Shown: positions 8,094 through 19,501, counted from the first letter of the stretch. The stretch: 64,000 nucleotides of DNA from Streptomyces sp. Mut1 (GCF_030719295.1 NZ_CP120997.1:5033501-5097500), one strand, 5' to 3'. The notes: generated by a model from the letters alone, not told the origin. Numbers and translations are program-made.

Positions 8094-9833
8094 TCACCGG
8101 CCCTCCTTCGGCGGCTCCCTCGGGTACCGCTCAAGGATCTTCCCCGCACTGTTCACCCGCATGTGCGCGGTGCCGTACGCGTCGCTGACGTACAGCGAGA
8201 GGGCGGGGCCCTTGAGGTCCGGGGAGTACTCCAGGATCAGGTGGCTGCGTTCGGCGTCCTTGATGCCCAGCTCGGCCTGGGCCCTGGGCCACAGGTCGGT
8301 CAGCAGGTCCCAGTCGAACGCGGCCATGTCGAGGGCGTCGGCTCTGCTGACGACGCCGGCCGGGCCCCCGCCCTCCACCCCGTCGCCCCGGTAGTCGTAA
8401 CCGGCCCGGAGGTCGGGCCGGTCCTTGCGCTGGACGCTGACCGACACCAGGTATCCGTGCGCCGACATGCCTCCGACGACGGTGCCGCCGATCTTCTCCT
8501 TCAGCGCCGCCACCGCCTCGCGCATGCCCTTGGGGGTGAGGAAGTAGCCGTCGGACTGATGTTTCGGCCCGGTGGCGCCGGCGGCGGAACCGGCCGTGGT
8601 CCCGGCCTTCTCGATGAGGCCGGGCAGGAAGCGCACTCCGGCACCGATCAGCGCCAGTACGACGGCCACCCGTACGAGGGTCATGGCACCGCTCAGGACC
8701 CGGCGCGGGGCGACCGACGACAGGCGCGCGCCCTCGCCGGTGTCGTCACCGGTCTCCTCGTGGGCGTCCTCGGATGTGGCCTCGCTGTCGTCCTCGCTCC
8801 CGCCCTCGCTCCTGCCCTCGCCGTCGCCGGAGGTCTCCGGCGCGGCGTCGGAGGGCTGCGGTGTGCCGGGGCGCGGGAGGGCCGCCGAGTGGGTGGGCAG
8901 GTCGGCGTAGCCGGGCGCGTCCGGTGCGGGCCCGGGTGCGCCGCGCGGGGCTAGGGGGCCCGGCCCCGCGTCGGCGACCGCCCCGCCCACCGTCCCCGCC
9001 TCCACCGCCGCGAGGAGCCGGTCCAGCTCCGCGGCGTCCGGCCGGGCGGCGGGATCGCGGCCGAGCAGGGCGGTCAGGACCGGGGCGAGCGCCCCGGCGC
9101 GGACGGGCGGCGGCACGGACTCCTCCAGGACCGCGGTGAGCGTCGCCAGAACGGTGTTGCGGCGCAACGGATGGACGCCCTCGACCGCGACGTACAGCAG
9201 CATGCCGAGCGACCACAGGTCGGACGCGGGGTCGCCCTCCCGGCCCCGCAGCCGCTCGGGGGCGATGTACTCGGGCGAGCCGATGAGGGCGCCGGTCGTG
9301 GTCAGCGTGGACAGCTCGCCCAGCGCGGCGATCCCGAAGTCGGTGAGGACGGGGCTGCCGTCCTCCCGTATGAGCACGTTGGCCGGCTTCACATCGCGGT
9401 GCAGGATGCCCGCCGCGTGCGCGGCGACCAGCCCGGCCAGCACCCCCCGCCCCAGCCGGGCCGCTTCGGGCGGCGTCAGCAGCCCCCGCTCCAGCCGGTC
9501 GGCGAGCGAGCCGCCCGGTACCAACTCCATGACCAGCCAGGGGAACTGAGGCTCCGGCCCGGTGACGATGTGGAAGATGGTCACCACATGCGGATGCCGC
9601 AGCCGCGCGAGCGCACGGGCCTCCCGCAACACCCGCTCCCGCAGCACGGCCGCCTCCGACGAGCCGTTCTCCGCGACCCTCGGATCGAGCGGCCGTACCT
9701 CTTTCAGCGCCACCTCACGCCGCAACTCCGTGTCGCGCGCCCGCCACACGAGGCCCATGCCCCCGCCGCCGAGCCGTTCCAGCAGCTCGAACCGGCCGTC
9801 GACGAAACGCCGTCCGGCCCCATCCATCGCCAT
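8094..9833 (-). CDS. Receptor-type serine/threonine protein kinase
   Basis: 579 residues. A Hanks-type kinase domain covers about 12-270: glycine loop LGGGGMGLV, catalytic lysine in VALKEV (Lys44), HRDVKPANVL (Asp147), DFG and APERL. A Pro/Ser/Glu/Asp-rich juxtamembrane stretch follows, one membrane helix at about 385-405, and an outside domain of about 160 residues with no cysteine pattern and no PASTA repeat. It phosphorylates unknown cytosolic targets in response to an unknown extracellular cue. The ATG at 9833 has AGGGTGA before it; ATG 9827 is an alternative, and longer in-frame starts only add basic junk. Convergent with the metalloprotease gene. Confidence 0.88.
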   Translation of the reverse strand: MAMDGAGRRFVDGRFELLERLGGGGMGLVWRARDTELRREVALKEVRPLDPRVAENGSSEAAVLRERVLREARALARLRHPHVVTIFHIVTGPEPQFPWLVMELVPGGSLADRLERGLLTPPEAARLGRGVLAGLVAAHAAGILHRDVKPANVLIREDGSPVLTDFGIAALGELSTLTTTGALIGSPEYIAPERLRGREGDPASDLWSLGMLLYVAVEGVHPLRRNTVLATLTAVLEESVPPPVRAGALAPVLTALLGRDPAARPDAAELDRLLAAVEAGTVGGAVADAGPGPLAPRGAPGPAPDAPGYADLPTHSAALPRPGTPQPSDAAPETSGDGEGRSEGGSEDDSEATSEDAHEETGDDTGEGARLSSVAPRRVLSGAMTLVRVAVVLALIGAGVRFLPGLIEKAGTTAGSAAGATGPKHQSDGYFLTPKGMREAVAALKEKIGGTVVGGMSAHGYLVSVSVQRKDRPDLRAGYDYRGDGVEGGGPAGVVSRADALDMAAFDWDLLTDLWPRAQAELGIKDAERSHLILEYSPDLKGPALSLYVSDAYGTAHMRVNSAGKILERYPREPPKEGR

Positions 9834-9964
9834 GACGCTCACCCTAAGAAGGCTCGGGGATCTCATCCGTTCCCCCGGGTGACGTCGGGGACCACCGCGG
9901 CGGTTGCGGCCCGTCCGCCGCCCGCCCCGCCGATACCGCGGCGACGGGACACGTGAAGAGCACC

Positions 9965-10460
9965 TCACCGCCTCGATTCGTCAGCTGGAGGAGCCGCGGC
10001 GGTCCGGGTGCCTTCGAGCGGGGCGACATCCTTGGCCAGTTCGTTCCAGCGGCCGTTGCCGGGCTGTGCGCCGAGCGGGTGGAAGAGCGGTCGGACGGCC
10101 AGTGTCGTACCCGAGAGGTGGTCGCTCTCGAAGGCGACGCCCATGGCGCGGTAGGTGGTGTGTCCGAGAAGGTCGCCCAGGTGCGGCATGTCGATCTCGT
10201 AGGCGAAGCGCCGGGCGACGTACAGCAGCACGGCCGACACCTCGCCCGTCAGGAGGGACGTCTCCACCTTCTCGGTGCCCTCCACGCGCTGGCGGGTGGC
10301 CTGGCCGACGACGGGTCAGCCGTTGGCGGAGAGCGGTCTGTTCCAAGTGCTCACCGCGGGGGTTCCGGCGGCGGCCGCGGTGCCGGTGCCTGCGAGCACC
10401 GATCCGGCGGTCAGGCCGGTGCCCAGCAGGAGGGCCTGACTGCGGGCGATTCCTCGTTGC
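9965..10460 (-). pseudogene. Broken M15-type D-Ala-D-Ala carboxypeptidase-like gene
   Basis: The reverse strand encodes a recognisable secreted peptidase remnant: an alanine-rich leader tail (LLLGTGLTAGSVLAGTG), then NG-stop-PVVGQATRQRVEGTEK, then a conserved-looking core with YVARRFAYEID and ESDHLSGT. The stop at 10316-10318 is TGA where relatives I recall have a tryptophan (NGWPVV). The 5' end has no start or arginine-rich leader; it abuts the stop of the Uma2 gene. The 3' end loses similarity after about residue 90 of the surviving frame. Three defects (missing start, nonsense codon, lost C-terminus) make it a decaying gene. A shorter product starting at 10285 is possible but would lack the leader. 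Confidence 0.7.
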
Positions 10461-11027
10461 CTACAGGGTCCCAAGGTCGACCGTGACAGGGAATGGCGCG
10501 GCGGCCTTCACGGTGCCGGTGAACACCTCGCCGTCCCGGTAGGCCCGGCTGGCTGGGTCGAGGACGTAGGTGTACACGATCGGGACCCCGGTGGCGGCCT
10601 GTTCGACCCGCCAGTAGAAGGGGATGCCGGCCTTGGCGTACTGGTCCACCTTCACGACCCGGTCGGTTGTTTCCGACCCGGGCGACACGACCTCGACGAC
10701 CAGGAGCACATGCTCCGGGCGAGTCGGCGTGAGGTCGATGGTCTCAGCCCGGTAGACCGTGACGTCCGGACGGCGGTTGGTGAGGGGGACGTCCTGCAGG
10801 CGGACGTCGAAGTCCGTGTCGGCGTTCCAGTCCGGGCCCGCGGCGGCGTCCAGGGCGTTGGCCAGGATGCGGGCCAAGCGGTTGTGCCGCTTGGATGCGC
10901 TCGGGCTCACGACGACCATCCCGTCCACGATCTCGATGCCGGCGCACTGTTCCTCGGACCAGGAGTCGTACTGCTCCGCGCTGATCTGCGCGTGCATCCA
11001 CTCGGGCGCCACCATCTCAGCAGTCAT
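10461..11027 (-). CDS. Uma2 family protein (DUF820, restriction-nuclease fold)
   Basis: 188 residues. The Uma2 family has a PD-(D/E)xK nuclease-like core. Visible here are an acidic HxR-region, [10 protein letters not shown] with the conserved Asp after the strand, and [17 protein letters not shown] with the E-V-V core followed by the family's [12 protein letters not shown] stretch. Biochemical role is unknown; the genes are abundant in streptomycetes and cyanobacteria and often sit in variable spots. The ATG at 11027 is chosen because GGAGGAGG lies 6 bp upstream; an earlier ATG at 11069 lacks such a site. It directly precedes the M15-like pseudogene, as though its arrival removed that gene's start. 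Confidence 0.85.
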   Translation of the reverse strand: MTAEMVAPEWMHAQISAEQYDSWSEEQCAGIEIVDGMVVVSPSASKRHNRLARILANALDAAAGPDWNADTDFDVRLQDVPLTNRRPDVTVYRAETIDLTPTRPEHVLLVVEVVSPGSETTDRVVKVDQYAKAGIPFYWRVEQAATGVPIVYTYVLDPASRAYRDGEVFTGTVKAAAPFPVTVDLGTL

Positions 11028-11158
11028 GGGGTACCTCCTCCGAGGAGCCTGAGCAGTTCCGGAACTCATTGGGCTCAGCCTACTGTCCTACGGTCACGGG
11101 GCACCCGCGTCCGTGCGGTCCCCGTGCCCCGGCCCGGCGCTGTGAGAGGCTGGCTCGC

Positions 11159-13165
<2,007 letters not shown>

Positions 13166-13207
13166 TCGGGAGGGCGCCGGACCCGGCGGTGCCCGACCGG
13201 CGCGCGG

Positions 13208-13855
13208 TCAGAGGCGCAGGCCGCCCTCCAGCTCGTCCATCGCCTCGTTGATCATGGCCAGCAGGTCGCCCTCCTGGTTGTGCTCGCCCCAGTACAGCGT
13301 GACCTCGCGCAGCGCGCCCAGGACCGCCGCGATGAACACCCGGATGCCCAGGTCGTCCGCGCTGCGGCCGGTGCGGTCGGCGAGGACCCGGGCGAGCACC
13401 TTCGCCGTGTCCGACATGGTCTCCGTCATCCGGGCGCGGATCGCGGGGACCTCGACCATCAGCCGGGTGCGCTGGCGCAGCTCCTCGTCGTCGGTGGTGA
13501 GGAACGAGGACAGCGCCTCCCGCATCATCAGCCGTACGGACACCAGCGGGGGTTCGTCCGCCGGGCGGCTGCGGAGCACGGCTTCCATGACCGGGTCGTA
13601 CTCGTCGGTGAGGACGATGTCCTCCTTGGTCGCGAAGTACCGGAACACGGTGCTCGGTGAGACCTCGGCCGCCTCCGCGATCTGCTCGATCGTCGTCGCC
13701 TCGTACCCCTGCTCCTGGATGAGGCGGTACGTGGCCTGCCGGATCGCGACCCGGGTCTTGAGCTTCTTGCGCTCGCGCAGCCCCATCGGCTGCGTCTCGG
13801 GTGCGGTGAAGGCGGGGATGCGGGGGGTGGCGGCCATGGCCCCATTGTCAGGCAT
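13208..13855 (-). CDS. TetR family regulator of the adjacent efflux pump
   Basis: 215 residues. The N-terminal helix-turn-helix is clear (TTIEQIAEAAEVSPSTVFRYFATKEDI, residues about 54-78), followed by an all-helical ligand-binding domain. Its ATG overlaps the end of the MFS gene by 8 bp, so it is the second gene of an operon and is translationally coupled. By analogy with TetR/MFS pairs it probably represses the operon and is released by a drug the pump exports. The three 17-bp repeats in front of the MFS gene are the obvious candidate target. An internal ATG, codon 7, is an alternative start. Confidence 0.9.
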   Translation of the reverse strand: MPDNGAMAATPRIPAFTAPETQPMGLRERKKLKTRVAIRQATYRLIQEQGYEATTIEQIAEAAEVSPSTVFRYFATKEDIVLTDEYDPVMEAVLRSRPADEPPLVSVRLMMREALSSFLTTDDEELRQRTRLMVEVPAIRARMTETMSDTAKVLARVLADRTGRSADDLGIRVFIAAVLGALREVTLYWGEHNQEGDLLAMINEAMDELEGGLRL

Positions 13856-15365
13856 CGGCCGGGGCGGCGGCCACGTCCGGGGACGGGGCCCGCCCCTTGG
13901 GCGCCGTCGTCAGGAACGCCCCGACGAGCAGTGCGCCGACCAGGGACGTCGCGGCGATGACCAGCAGGACCAGGCCCATGCCGTGGACGTACGCCGCGTC
14001 GGCGGAGTCCGCGAGGTGCCGGGCGCCGAGCCGGGCGGCGACGGCGTGGGCGGCGACGACGGAGTCCCCGGCTGTGCCGGCGGCGGCTGCCGGGAGGCCC
14101 GCGGTGTCGAGCCGGGCGGAGTAGGCGCCGGCCAGCAGGCTTCCCAGCAGGGCGATCCCGAGGGCGCTGCCCGTCTGGCGCACGGTCATCAGCAGCCCGG
14201 AACCGCTGCCGGCCCGGTCGGCGGGCAGGGCGCCGAGCGCCGCGTCCATGGCGGGCACGACCGCGAAGCCGAAGCCGAGTCCGGCGACGGACAGCCACAG
14301 CGCGGTGAAGCCGTAACCGCTGTCGACGGTCGTACGGCTGCCGAGCAGCGCGGCGAAGGCGAGCACGACGAGCCCGGCCGACATGGTGGCGCGGGCGCCG
14401 AAACGCTCGGTGACCGGGCTGCCGGCCTTCGCGGCGACGATCAGGCCGCCCATCATCGGCAGCATGCGCAGCCCGGTGCCGAAGGCGTCGTGGCCCAGTA
14501 CGGCCTGGAGGTAGCCGGGGAGGATGAACATGAGCCCGGCCATCACGAACATGACCAGCGTCGCGGCGAGCGCGCTCAGCAGGAACGGCCGCTGCCGCAG
14601 CAGGGTCAGGTCGAGCATCGGGCGGACCGCCTTGCGTTCCCGTACGACGAGGGCGGCGAGCAGGACCGCGCCGCCGGCCAGGGCGGCGAGCACCAGCGGG
14701 TCGCCCCAGCCGCGGCCGGGCGCCTCGATGATCGCGTAGATCAGGGTGCCGAGGCCGGCCGCGGTCAGCGCGGTGGAGACGGCGTCGACCCCGGGTGCCG
14801 CGGGGTCGCGGGTCTCGGGGAGCAGGAACACGCAGGCGGCGATCCCGATCCCGACCATCGGTATGTTGACCAGGAAGATCGAGCCCCACCAGAAGTGGTC
14901 GAGCAGCCAGCCGCCGAGGATCGGACCGAGCGGCATGCCGAGCGCGGAAGCGGCCGAGACGATGCCGACGGCCTTGATCCGGTCCCGTGGTTCGCCGAAG
15001 AGCGAGGGCAGGACGGCGAGGGCGAGCGGCATGACGAGCGCGCCGCCGACGCCCATCACGCAGCGGGCGGCCACGACGGCGGGCACCCCGGTGGCGAGGA
15101 CGCCGACGAGCGAGCCGGCCAGGAAGACACCGAGGCCGGTGATGAGCATCCGGCGGCGGCCGAACCTGTCGCCCAGCAGGCCCGCCGGGAGCATCAGGGC
15201 GGCGAACACGACGACGTAGGAGTCGGCCATCCACTGCTGTTCGCCCGTGGTGGCGCCGAGATCGCGGGCCATCGTCGGCAGCGCCACGTTGAGGATCGTC
15301 ATGTCGAAGCCGAGGACGAGCATGCTCGCCACGAGCGCGCCCAGGGCCCACCAGCGTCGGTTCAC
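13848..15365 (-). CDS. MFS drug-efflux transporter, 14-helix DHA2/EmrB-QacA type
   Basis: 505 residues with about 14 hydrophobic segments. The family motif A is present as GLLGDRFGRRRML after helix 2, and the helix-5 region carries the antiporter-type glycine/proline pattern (LGMPLGPILGG). Such proteins are proton-driven exporters of drugs or secondary metabolites across the cytoplasmic membrane. The GTG at 15365 has AAAGGAG 6 bp upstream. It leads an operon with the TetR gene. Substrate cannot be told from sequence. Confidence 0.92.
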   Translation of the reverse strand: MNRRWWALGALVASMLVLGFDMTILNVALPTMARDLGATTGEQQWMADSYVVVFAALMLPAGLLGDRFGRRRMLITGLGVFLAGSLVGVLATGVPAVVAARCVMGVGGALVMPLALAVLPSLFGEPRDRIKAVGIVSAASALGMPLGPILGGWLLDHFWWGSIFLVNIPMVGIGIAACVFLLPETRDPAAPGVDAVSTALTAAGLGTLIYAIIEAPGRGWGDPLVLAALAGGAVLLAALVVRERKAVRPMLDLTLLRQRPFLLSALAATLVMFVMAGLMFILPGYLQAVLGHDAFGTGLRMLPMMGGLIVAAKAGSPVTERFGARATMSAGLVVLAFAALLGSRTTVDSGYGFTALWLSVAGLGFGFAVVPAMDAALGALPADRAGSGSGLLMTVRQTGSALGIALLGSLLAGAYSARLDTAGLPAAAAGTAGDSVVAAHAVAARLGARHLADSADAAYVHGMGLVLLVIAATSLVGALLVGAFLTTAPKGRAPSPDVAAAPADA

Positions 15366-15388
15366 GGCCCACTCCTTTGATAGTTGCC

Positions 15389-15439
15389 GTCAAGTGATGC
15401 ATTCAGTCAAGTGATGTGTTCAGTCAAGTGACAGTAACT
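15389..15439. promoter_or_regulatory. Three 17-bp direct repeats at the efflux operon promoter
   Basis: Units start at 15389, 15406 and 15423, each beginning GTCAAGTGA: GTCAAGTGATGCATTCA, GTCAAGTGATGTGTTCA, GTCAAGTGACAGTAACT. On the coding strand each contains CACTTGAC, which also resembles a -35 box (TTGACT/TTGACG). They end 24 bp before the MFS GTG. This is the likely operator and core promoter; a TetR dimer would normally want a palindrome, so the mode of binding is open. Confidence 0.7.
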
Positions 15440-15489
15440 CTCAAAAGATGGCCGATGTCAAAGAGGGGTGCTCCGCCGGGCGCACGCGA

Positions 15490-15519
15490 AAGGGCCGCGG
15501 CTCGGAAGCCGCGGCCCTT
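15490..15519 (-). terminator. Terminator after the hemolysin III gene
   Basis: Perfect 12-bp arms AAGGGCCGCGGC and GCCGCGGCCCTT with a 6-nt loop, 18 bp past the stop on the reverse strand. Confidence 0.75.
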
Positions 15520-15536
15520 GTCCAGGAGGGGGAGGT

Positions 15537-16235
15537 TCAGCTGTGGTTGTACGCCACCAGGGAGATGCCGACGTAGTGCACGACGAAGGCCGCCAGGGTC
15601 AGCGAGTGGAAGACCTCGTGGAAGCCGAACCAGCGCGGTGACGGGTTCGGCCGCTTGATGCCGTAGATGACGCCGCCCACGCTGTAGAGGACCCCGCCGA
15701 CGACGACCAGCACCAGCACCGCGATCCCGCCGGTCCGCATGAAGTCCGGCAGGAAGAAGACCGCCGCCCAGCCCATCGCGATGTAGCAGGGCGTGTAGAG
15801 CCAGCGCGGGGCGCCGACCCAGAACACCCGGAAGGCTATGCCCGCGACCGCAGCCGCCCAGACCGCCCACAGGAGCGGGGTGCCGGTGGACTTCGGCAGG
15901 AGGAGCAGGGTGAGCGGGGTGTAGGTGCCCGCGATGATCAGGAAGATGTTCGCGTGGTCGAGCCGGCGCAGTACGGCTTCGCCGCGCGGACCCCACGTGC
16001 CGCGGTGGTAGACCGCGCTCACGCCGAAGAGCAGGCACGCCGTCAGGATGTAGATCGCGCAGGCTATCCGGCCCCGGGTGCTGTCCGAGAGGGCGATGAG
16101 CACGGCGCCGGCGACGACCACGGCCGGGAACATCCCGGCGTGCAGCCAGCCGCGCATCTTCGGTTTGAGCGGGGCGTCGGCGGGGGTGGCCGGGCGCGCT
16201 CCGGTGGAGTCGCGTGCGGCGGCTGCGGCAGTCAT
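15537..16235 (-). CDS. Hemolysin III family membrane protein (PAQR fold)
   Basis: 232 residues with seven predicted membrane helices. The family signature is seen in SAVYHRGTW with nearby RRLDHANIFLIIAGTYTP, and the C-terminal FHEVFHSLTLAAFVVHY; these His/Asp residues form the metal site of PAQR-like proteins. Bacterial members are called hemolysin III from one toxin report, but most are probably membrane-lipid or stress related; true function is uncertain. The ATG at 16235 is chosen because earlier in-frame starts would add a 67-residue non-conserved leader. A perfect inverted repeat lies just upstream. Confidence 0.85.
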   Translation of the reverse strand: MTAAAAARDSTGARPATPADAPLKPKMRGWLHAGMFPAVVVAGAVLIALSDSTRGRIACAIYILTACLLFGVSAVYHRGTWGPRGEAVLRRLDHANIFLIIAGTYTPLTLLLLPKSTGTPLLWAVWAAAVAGIAFRVFWVGAPRWLYTPCYIAMGWAAVFFLPDFMRTGGIAVLVLVVVGGVLYSVGGVIYGIKRPNPSPRWFGFHEVFHSLTLAAFVVHYVGISLVAYNHS

Positions 16236-16243
16236 TCCCGCAT

Positions 16244-16267
16244 CGTACCTACGCCACCGTAGGTACG
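16244..16267. promoter_or_regulatory. Perfect 10-bp inverted repeat upstream of the hemolysin III gene
   Basis: CGTACCTACG, spacer CCAC, CGTAGGTACG. It begins 9 bp upstream of the ATG, between divergent genes, so it could be a regulator's operator or an RNA hairpin in the leader masking the ribosome site. Confidence 0.5.
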
Positions 16268-16465
16268 GGATACGGGCCGGAACCGAGTGTCGATGCTCAC
16301 GTGGGCGGCCCTCTGGACATATGGGCAAAACGGCCGGATGATCAAATGAGTGCGGTCGGCACCGGATGAGCGCCAGGGGAATTCGAAGGGGTATACGCAT
16401 CCGGGTCGCGGCCCCCACGGGGCACCAGAGCACCAAACAGAAGACACCCTCACCAAGGAGCGATC

Positions 16466-18292
16466 GTGGCGCGCGACATCGCGGCTCCCCTCACTGTTCC
16501 CACCAGCCACCAGGAGCTCGTCTCCTGGGTGGATGAGATCGCAGCACTCACCGAACCGGACCGCGTGGTCTGGTGCGACGGTTCCGAGGCCGAGTACGAG
16601 CGCCTGTGCGGGGAGCTCGTGGCCAAGGGCACGTTCACCGAACTCGACGAGATCAAACGCCCGAACTCCTACTACGCGGCCTCCGACCCGAGCGACGTCG
16701 CCCGCGTGGAGACCCGGACGTTCATCTGCTCCGAGAAGGAGGAGGACGCCGGCCCGACCAACCACTGGAAGGACCCCGCCGAGATGCGGGACATCTTCGT
16801 GGGCGAACAGGGCGTCTTCCGCGGCTCGATGCGCGGCCGGACCATGTACGTCGTGCCCTTCTGCATGGGCCCGCTCGGCTCCCCGCTCTCCGCGATCGGC
16901 GTCGAGATCACCGACTCCGCGTACGTCGCCGTCTCGATGCGCACCATGACGCGCATGGGGCAGCCGGTGCTCGACGAGCTCGGGGCGGACGGCTTCTTCG
17001 TGAAGGCCGTCCACACCCTGGGCGCGCCCCTGGCCGAGGGCCAGGAGGACGTTCCGTGGCCGTGCAACTCCACCAAGTACATCTCGCACTTCCCCGAGGA
17101 CCGCGAGATCTGGTCCTACGGCTCCGGCTACGGCGGCAACGCCCTGCTCGGCAAGAAGTGCTACGCGCTGCGCATCGCCTCGGTCATGGCGCGCGACGAG
17201 GGCTGGCTCGCCGAGCACATGCTGATCCTGAAGCTCACGCCGCCGCGCGGTGAGTCGAAGTACGTGGCGGCCGCGTTCCCGAGCGCCTGCGGCAAGACGA
17301 ACCTCGCCATGCTGGAGCCCACCATCTCCGGCTGGACCGTGGAGACCATCGGGGACGACATCGCGTGGATGCGGTTCGGCGAGGACGGCCGGCTGTACGC
17401 GATCAACCCCGAGGCCGGCTTCTTCGGCGTCGCGCCCGGCACCGGCGAGCACACCAACGCCAACGCCATGAAAACGATGTGGGGCAACTCCGTCTTCACC
17501 AACGTCGCGCTCACCGACGACGGCGACGTCTGGTGGGAGGGCATGACCGAGGAGCCGCCCGCGCACCTCACGGACTGGAAGGGCAACGACTGGACCCCCG
17601 CGTCCGACACGCCCGCCGCCCACCCCAACGCCCGCTTCACCGTTCCGGCCGGGCAGTGCCCGATCATCGCGCCCGAGTGGGAGGACCCGAAGGGCGTGCC
17701 GATCTCGGCCATCCTCTTCGGCGGCCGCCGCGCCTCCGCCGTCCCGCTGGTCACCGAGTCCTTCAACTGGCAGCACGGTGTCTTCCTCGGAGCCAACGTC
17801 GCCTCCGAGAAGACCGCCGCCGCCGAGGGCAAGGTCGGCGAGCTGCGCCGCGACCCGTTCGCCATGCTGCCGTTCTGCGGCTACAACATGGGCGACTACA
17901 TGAACCACTGGCTCAAGGTCGGCGCGGACAAGCCGGACCAGTCGAAGCTGCCGAAGATCTACTACGTGAACTGGTTCCGCAAGAACGACGCGGGCAAGTT
18001 CGTCTGGCCCGGCTTCGGCGAGAACAGCCGCGTCCTGAAGTGGATCGTCGAGCGGCTGGAGGGCAAGGCGGAGGGCGTCGAGACCCCGATCGGCATCCTG
18101 CCCGCCGAGGGTTCCCTCGACACCGAGGGCCTGGACCTCTCCGAGGCCGACCTCGACTTCCTGCTCAAGGTCGACAAGGAGGTCTGGCGCGAGGAGGCGG
18201 CCCTGGTCCCCGAGCACCTCAACACCTTCGGCGACCACACGCCGAAGGAGCTGTGGGACGAGTACCGCGCCCTGGTCCAGCGCCTGGGCTGA
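16466..18292 (+). CDS. pckG: Phosphoenolpyruvate carboxykinase (GTP)
   Basis: 608 residues, the usual length for the GTP-dependent family. It interconverts oxaloacetate plus GTP with PEP, CO2 and GDP, at the entry to gluconeogenesis in the cytosol. The P-loop is [12 protein letters not shown] with Lys277 and the reactive cysteine just before it. Other family blocks are [28 protein letters not shown] (metal-binding Asp) and [16 protein letters not shown]. The start is a GTG with AAGGAG 5 bp upstream. It is transcribed alone, divergent from hemolysin III, and ends in a strong hairpin. Confidence 0.96.
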   Translation: MARDIAAPLTVPTSHQELVSWVDEIAALTEPDRVVWCDGSEAEYERLCGELVAKGTFTELDEIKRPNSYYAASDPSDVARVETRTFICSEKEEDAGPTNHWKDPAEMRDIFVGEQGVFRGSMRGRTMYVVPFCMGPLGSPLSAIGVEITDSAYVAVSMRTMTRMGQPVLDELGADGFFVKAVHTLGAPLAEGQEDVPWPCNSTKYISHFPEDREIWSYGSGYGGNALLGKKCYALRIASVMARDEGWLAEHMLILKLTPPRGESKYVAAAFPSACGKTNLAMLEPTISGWTVETIGDDIAWMRFGEDGRLYAINPEAGFFGVAPGTGEHTNANAMKTMWGNSVFTNVALTDDGDVWWEGMTEEPPAHLTDWKGNDWTPASDTPAAHPNARFTVPAGQCPIIAPEWEDPKGVPISAILFGGRRASAVPLVTESFNWQHGVFLGANVASEKTAAAEGKVGELRRDPFAMLPFCGYNMGDYMNHWLKVGADKPDQSKLPKIYYVNWFRKNDAGKFVWPGFGENSRVLKWIVERLEGKAEGVETPIGILPAEGSLDTEGLDLSEADLDFLLKVDKEVWREEAALVPEHLNTFGDHTPKELWDEYRALVQRLG

Positions 18293-18312
18293 GCGCCTTC
18301 CGTACGCACGAT

Positions 18313-18356
18313 GACGGCCCCCGCCACCCGGAGCGATCCGGGCGGCGGGGGCCGTC
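18313..18356 (+). terminator. Strong terminator after pckG
   Basis: 13-bp perfect arms GACGGCCCCCGCC and GGCGGGGGCCGTC, with a second inner stem CCCGG/CCGGG, 20 bp past the stop. Confidence 0.8.
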
Positions 18357-18488
18357 GGCGTACCCGACTCCGCCCGTTCGTAGTCGTGTTGTGACCGTCC
18401 GGAGCCGTGGGCGTGGCCGGCCCGGCCCTACGGTTGGCGGGTCGCGCCATCGGTGCGCGCGGGGAGCGGAGCGGGGGGAGTGAGCGGC

Positions 18489-19010
18489 ATGACGTATCCG
18501 CCGTATCCCAACACGTCGGAGTCCGGCCCGCCGCTTTTCCCGGGGCGGCCGATGCCCGGCTGGGCGTTGGCGCTGATCGTGGCGACCGGCGCGCTGGTGG
18601 TGCTCGCCCTGCTCATGCTCGTGGGCTTCTCCTACGTGTACGGGAAGAACCACGAGGACATGCGCTTCCCGTCCGACGACGTCACCGTCTCCTCCTGCCG
18701 GCTCGACGCGACGACCGGGCGCCCGATGGCCGAGGTGCGGGTGACGAGCCGGGCGACGCGGCGCGGGACCTACACCGTGCCCCTCGTCTTCCGGGACCTG
18801 ACGGCCGGGAGCGTGAAGAACGCGGGGGCGGGGAGCGCGCGGGAGGCGGCGGCGGGGCACAGCACCGCGGTCGTGGCGGACCTGGCGGTGGGCGCCACGG
18901 CGTCCAGGCAGGTCACCGGGCCGGTTCCGGTGCTGGGACTGCCCGAGTGCGAGATCGGTGACGTGACCTTCCTGTCGACCGCCGCGCCGGCGACCGCGTC
19001 GGGGTTGTGA
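18489..19010 (+). CDS. Membrane-anchored protein with an extracellular beta domain
   Basis: 173 residues. A proline-rich cytoplasmic N-terminus is followed by one membrane helix at about 26-48 and an extracellular part of about 120 residues whose alternating pattern (AEVRVTSRATRRGTYTVPLVFRD) looks like an immunoglobulin-type beta sandwich. Two cysteines (SSCRLD, PECEIG) could form a disulfide. The family is common and unnamed in streptomycetes. ATG 18489 has GGGGGAG 8 bp upstream; a GTG 9 bp earlier is possible. No function can be given. Confidence 0.8.
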   Translation: MTYPPYPNTSESGPPLFPGRPMPGWALALIVATGALVVLALLMLVGFSYVYGKNHEDMRFPSDDVTVSSCRLDATTGRPMAEVRVTSRATRRGTYTVPLVFRDLTAGSVKNAGAGSAREAAAGHSTAVVADLAVGATASRQVTGPVPVLGLPECEIGDVTFLSTAAPATASGL

Positions 19011-19039
19011 CCCGTCGGCCGGGGCCCGGAGAGGTGGCA

Positions 19040-19074
19040 CCCGGGCCGCGCGTCGCGACGGCGCGTGGCCCGGG
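19040..19074. terminator. Terminator between convergent genes
   Basis: CCCGGGCC and GGCCCGGG arms, extended inward by CGCGC/GCGCG with one bulged T. It sits 30 bp after the forward gene and 5 bp after the reverse gene. Confidence 0.6.
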
Positions 19075-19078
19075 GCCG

Positions 19079-19501
19079 TCAGTGGGCGGCGGCCAGCCGC
19101 GTGCGGGTGGCGGCGGGCCGCTCGGTGCCGGTCGTGGGCGGGAGCGCCTCGGTGTGGGCGTCCATGCGCTCGGCCGAGAGGATCGCCACCGCTGTGTCGG
19201 CGCGGGAGGCCGCCACCACCAGGGCCCGGCCCGCGAGGGCGTGGGCGCGGCGGTGGAGGGCGGTGGCGGGCGCGTCGCTCAGGCCGGCGTGCCGGGCGGG
19301 CGGGGCGCCGCGCAGCCGGGCGACCTGCTCGGCGATGCGGTCGGCCGCCGCGTCGAGGCCGAGCTCGTCGGTGACCGCGAGCAGGGCGGCCAGGTATCCG
19401 GCGAGCTGGATGTCCAGCTCCTCCTCGCGGGTGCGGTGCGGGAAGTCGCCGGCACGGTCGGCCGGTGTGTGGACCGATTTGGTGCGGATCGGTTCGTACA
19501 T
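19079..19501 (-). CDS. Conserved helical protein, SCO4983-like
   Basis: 140 residues, mainly helical and rich in Ala/Arg. The N-terminus (MYEPIRTKSVH, then FPHRTREEELDIQLAGYLAALLAVTDELGLD) is the conserved part I associate with the streptomycete family named after S. coelicolor SCO4983. No membrane helix, signal or catalytic motif is visible; probably a cytosolic protein of unknown role. CAGGAGGCC precedes the ATG. It lies next to the aminotransferase gene, as I recall in S. coelicolor. Confidence 0.75.
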   Translation of the reverse strand: MYEPIRTKSVHTPADRAGDFPHRTREEELDIQLAGYLAALLAVTDELGLDAAADRIAEQVARLRGAPPARHAGLSDAPATALHRRAHALAGRALVVAASRADTAVAILSAERMDAHTEALPPTTGTERPAATRTRLAAAH

